Program-made: the position numbers and the translations under genes | Shown here: positions 63,964 through 64,000 of the stretch, one piece after another | How the letters are laid out: the number at the start of each line of letters is the position of its first letter | How positions within the stretch are numbered: position 1 is the stretch's first letter | DNA from: Hoyosella rhizosphaerae | Lineage (GTDB): Bacteria; Actinomycetota; Actinomycetes; Mycobacteriales; Mycobacteriaceae | DNA: 64,000 nt | NCBI RefSeq assembly: GCF_014643175.1 | Contig: NZ_BMJH01000002.1 | Location: forward strand, 434,001 to 498,000 | Direction of reading: 5' to 3' | Notes under the pieces: model-generated | Told to the model about the DNA's origin: nothing | The model's database searches: none | What the model saw: only the letters and a program-made list of their open reading frames with translations

Positions 63964-64000
63964 AGCTACATCCTCAACTGACGGCTAGCACAAGGTCAAC

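Overview
The window reads as chromosome of a mid-GC actinobacterium of the Mycobacteriales (Corynebacteriales). I infer this from gene order: moaB2, mscL, an SAF-domain gene, fmdB, 5-formyltetrahydrofolate cyclo-ligase, galU, the moeA-like glp, rimJ and glpR at the left, and pmt, rsmI, pabB, metG, tatD, rpfB, ksgA, ispE and an ABC-F gene at the right follow the Mycobacterium tuberculosis Rv0984-Rv1011 order. An Rpf with DUF348 and G5 domains, a wax ester/triacylglycerol synthase homologue, an Lhr-Nei2 pair and many GTG starts fit the same group. I cannot name the genus.

Layout. 1-7.1 kb: molybdopterin, envelope, folate and UDP-glucose genes, then the Glp/GlpR cell-division module. 7.1-9.7 kb: an ACT-acyltransferase fusion and tRNA-Ala(CGC). 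9.7-13.4 kb: a flavin-binding protein and an ABC exporter divergent from its MarR-type regulator. 13.4-15.8 kb: a compact sulfur-stress regulon (CsoR/CstR-type repressor, DUF302 protein, persulfide dioxygenase-rhodanese fusion) with three matching operators. 15.9-21 kb: a sugar porter and a 1167-residue protein I cannot assign. 21-27 kb: a gene-poor, decayed accessory stretch with remnants of a DUF1016 nuclease, a serine recombinase and a GtrA-type flippase around two intact membrane-protein genes. 27-44.1 kb: gluconeogenic-type GAPDH, VOC protein, TVP38, Nei2-Lhr DNA repair pair, oxidoreductase, SulP and BCCT transporters, a tyrosine phosphatase with an apparent AUC start, a hydrolase, a GntR regulator and two DoxX genes. 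44.2-64 kb: secreted HNH nuclease, Pmt, RsmI, PabB, DUF2786 protein, MetG, TatD, RpfB, KsgA, IspE, ABC-F, PPK2, VOC, an AhpD-like protein, an enoyl-CoA hydratase family protein and release factor 3.

Themes. The three sulfur genes probably act together: persulfide is sensed by the repressor and oxidised by the dioxygenase-rhodanese. Glp and GlpR form a gephyrin-like division scaffold in Corynebacterium glutamicum; the Glp here has altered MoeA catalytic motifs. Several genes look leaderless, with a TAGGCT-like -10 box 6 to 8 bases before the start codon. The best candidates for something undescribed are the 1167-residue protein, the sulfur regulon with its DUF302 member, and the ACT-acyltransferase fusion. 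No CRISPR array, rRNA, intact insertion sequence or prophage was seen.
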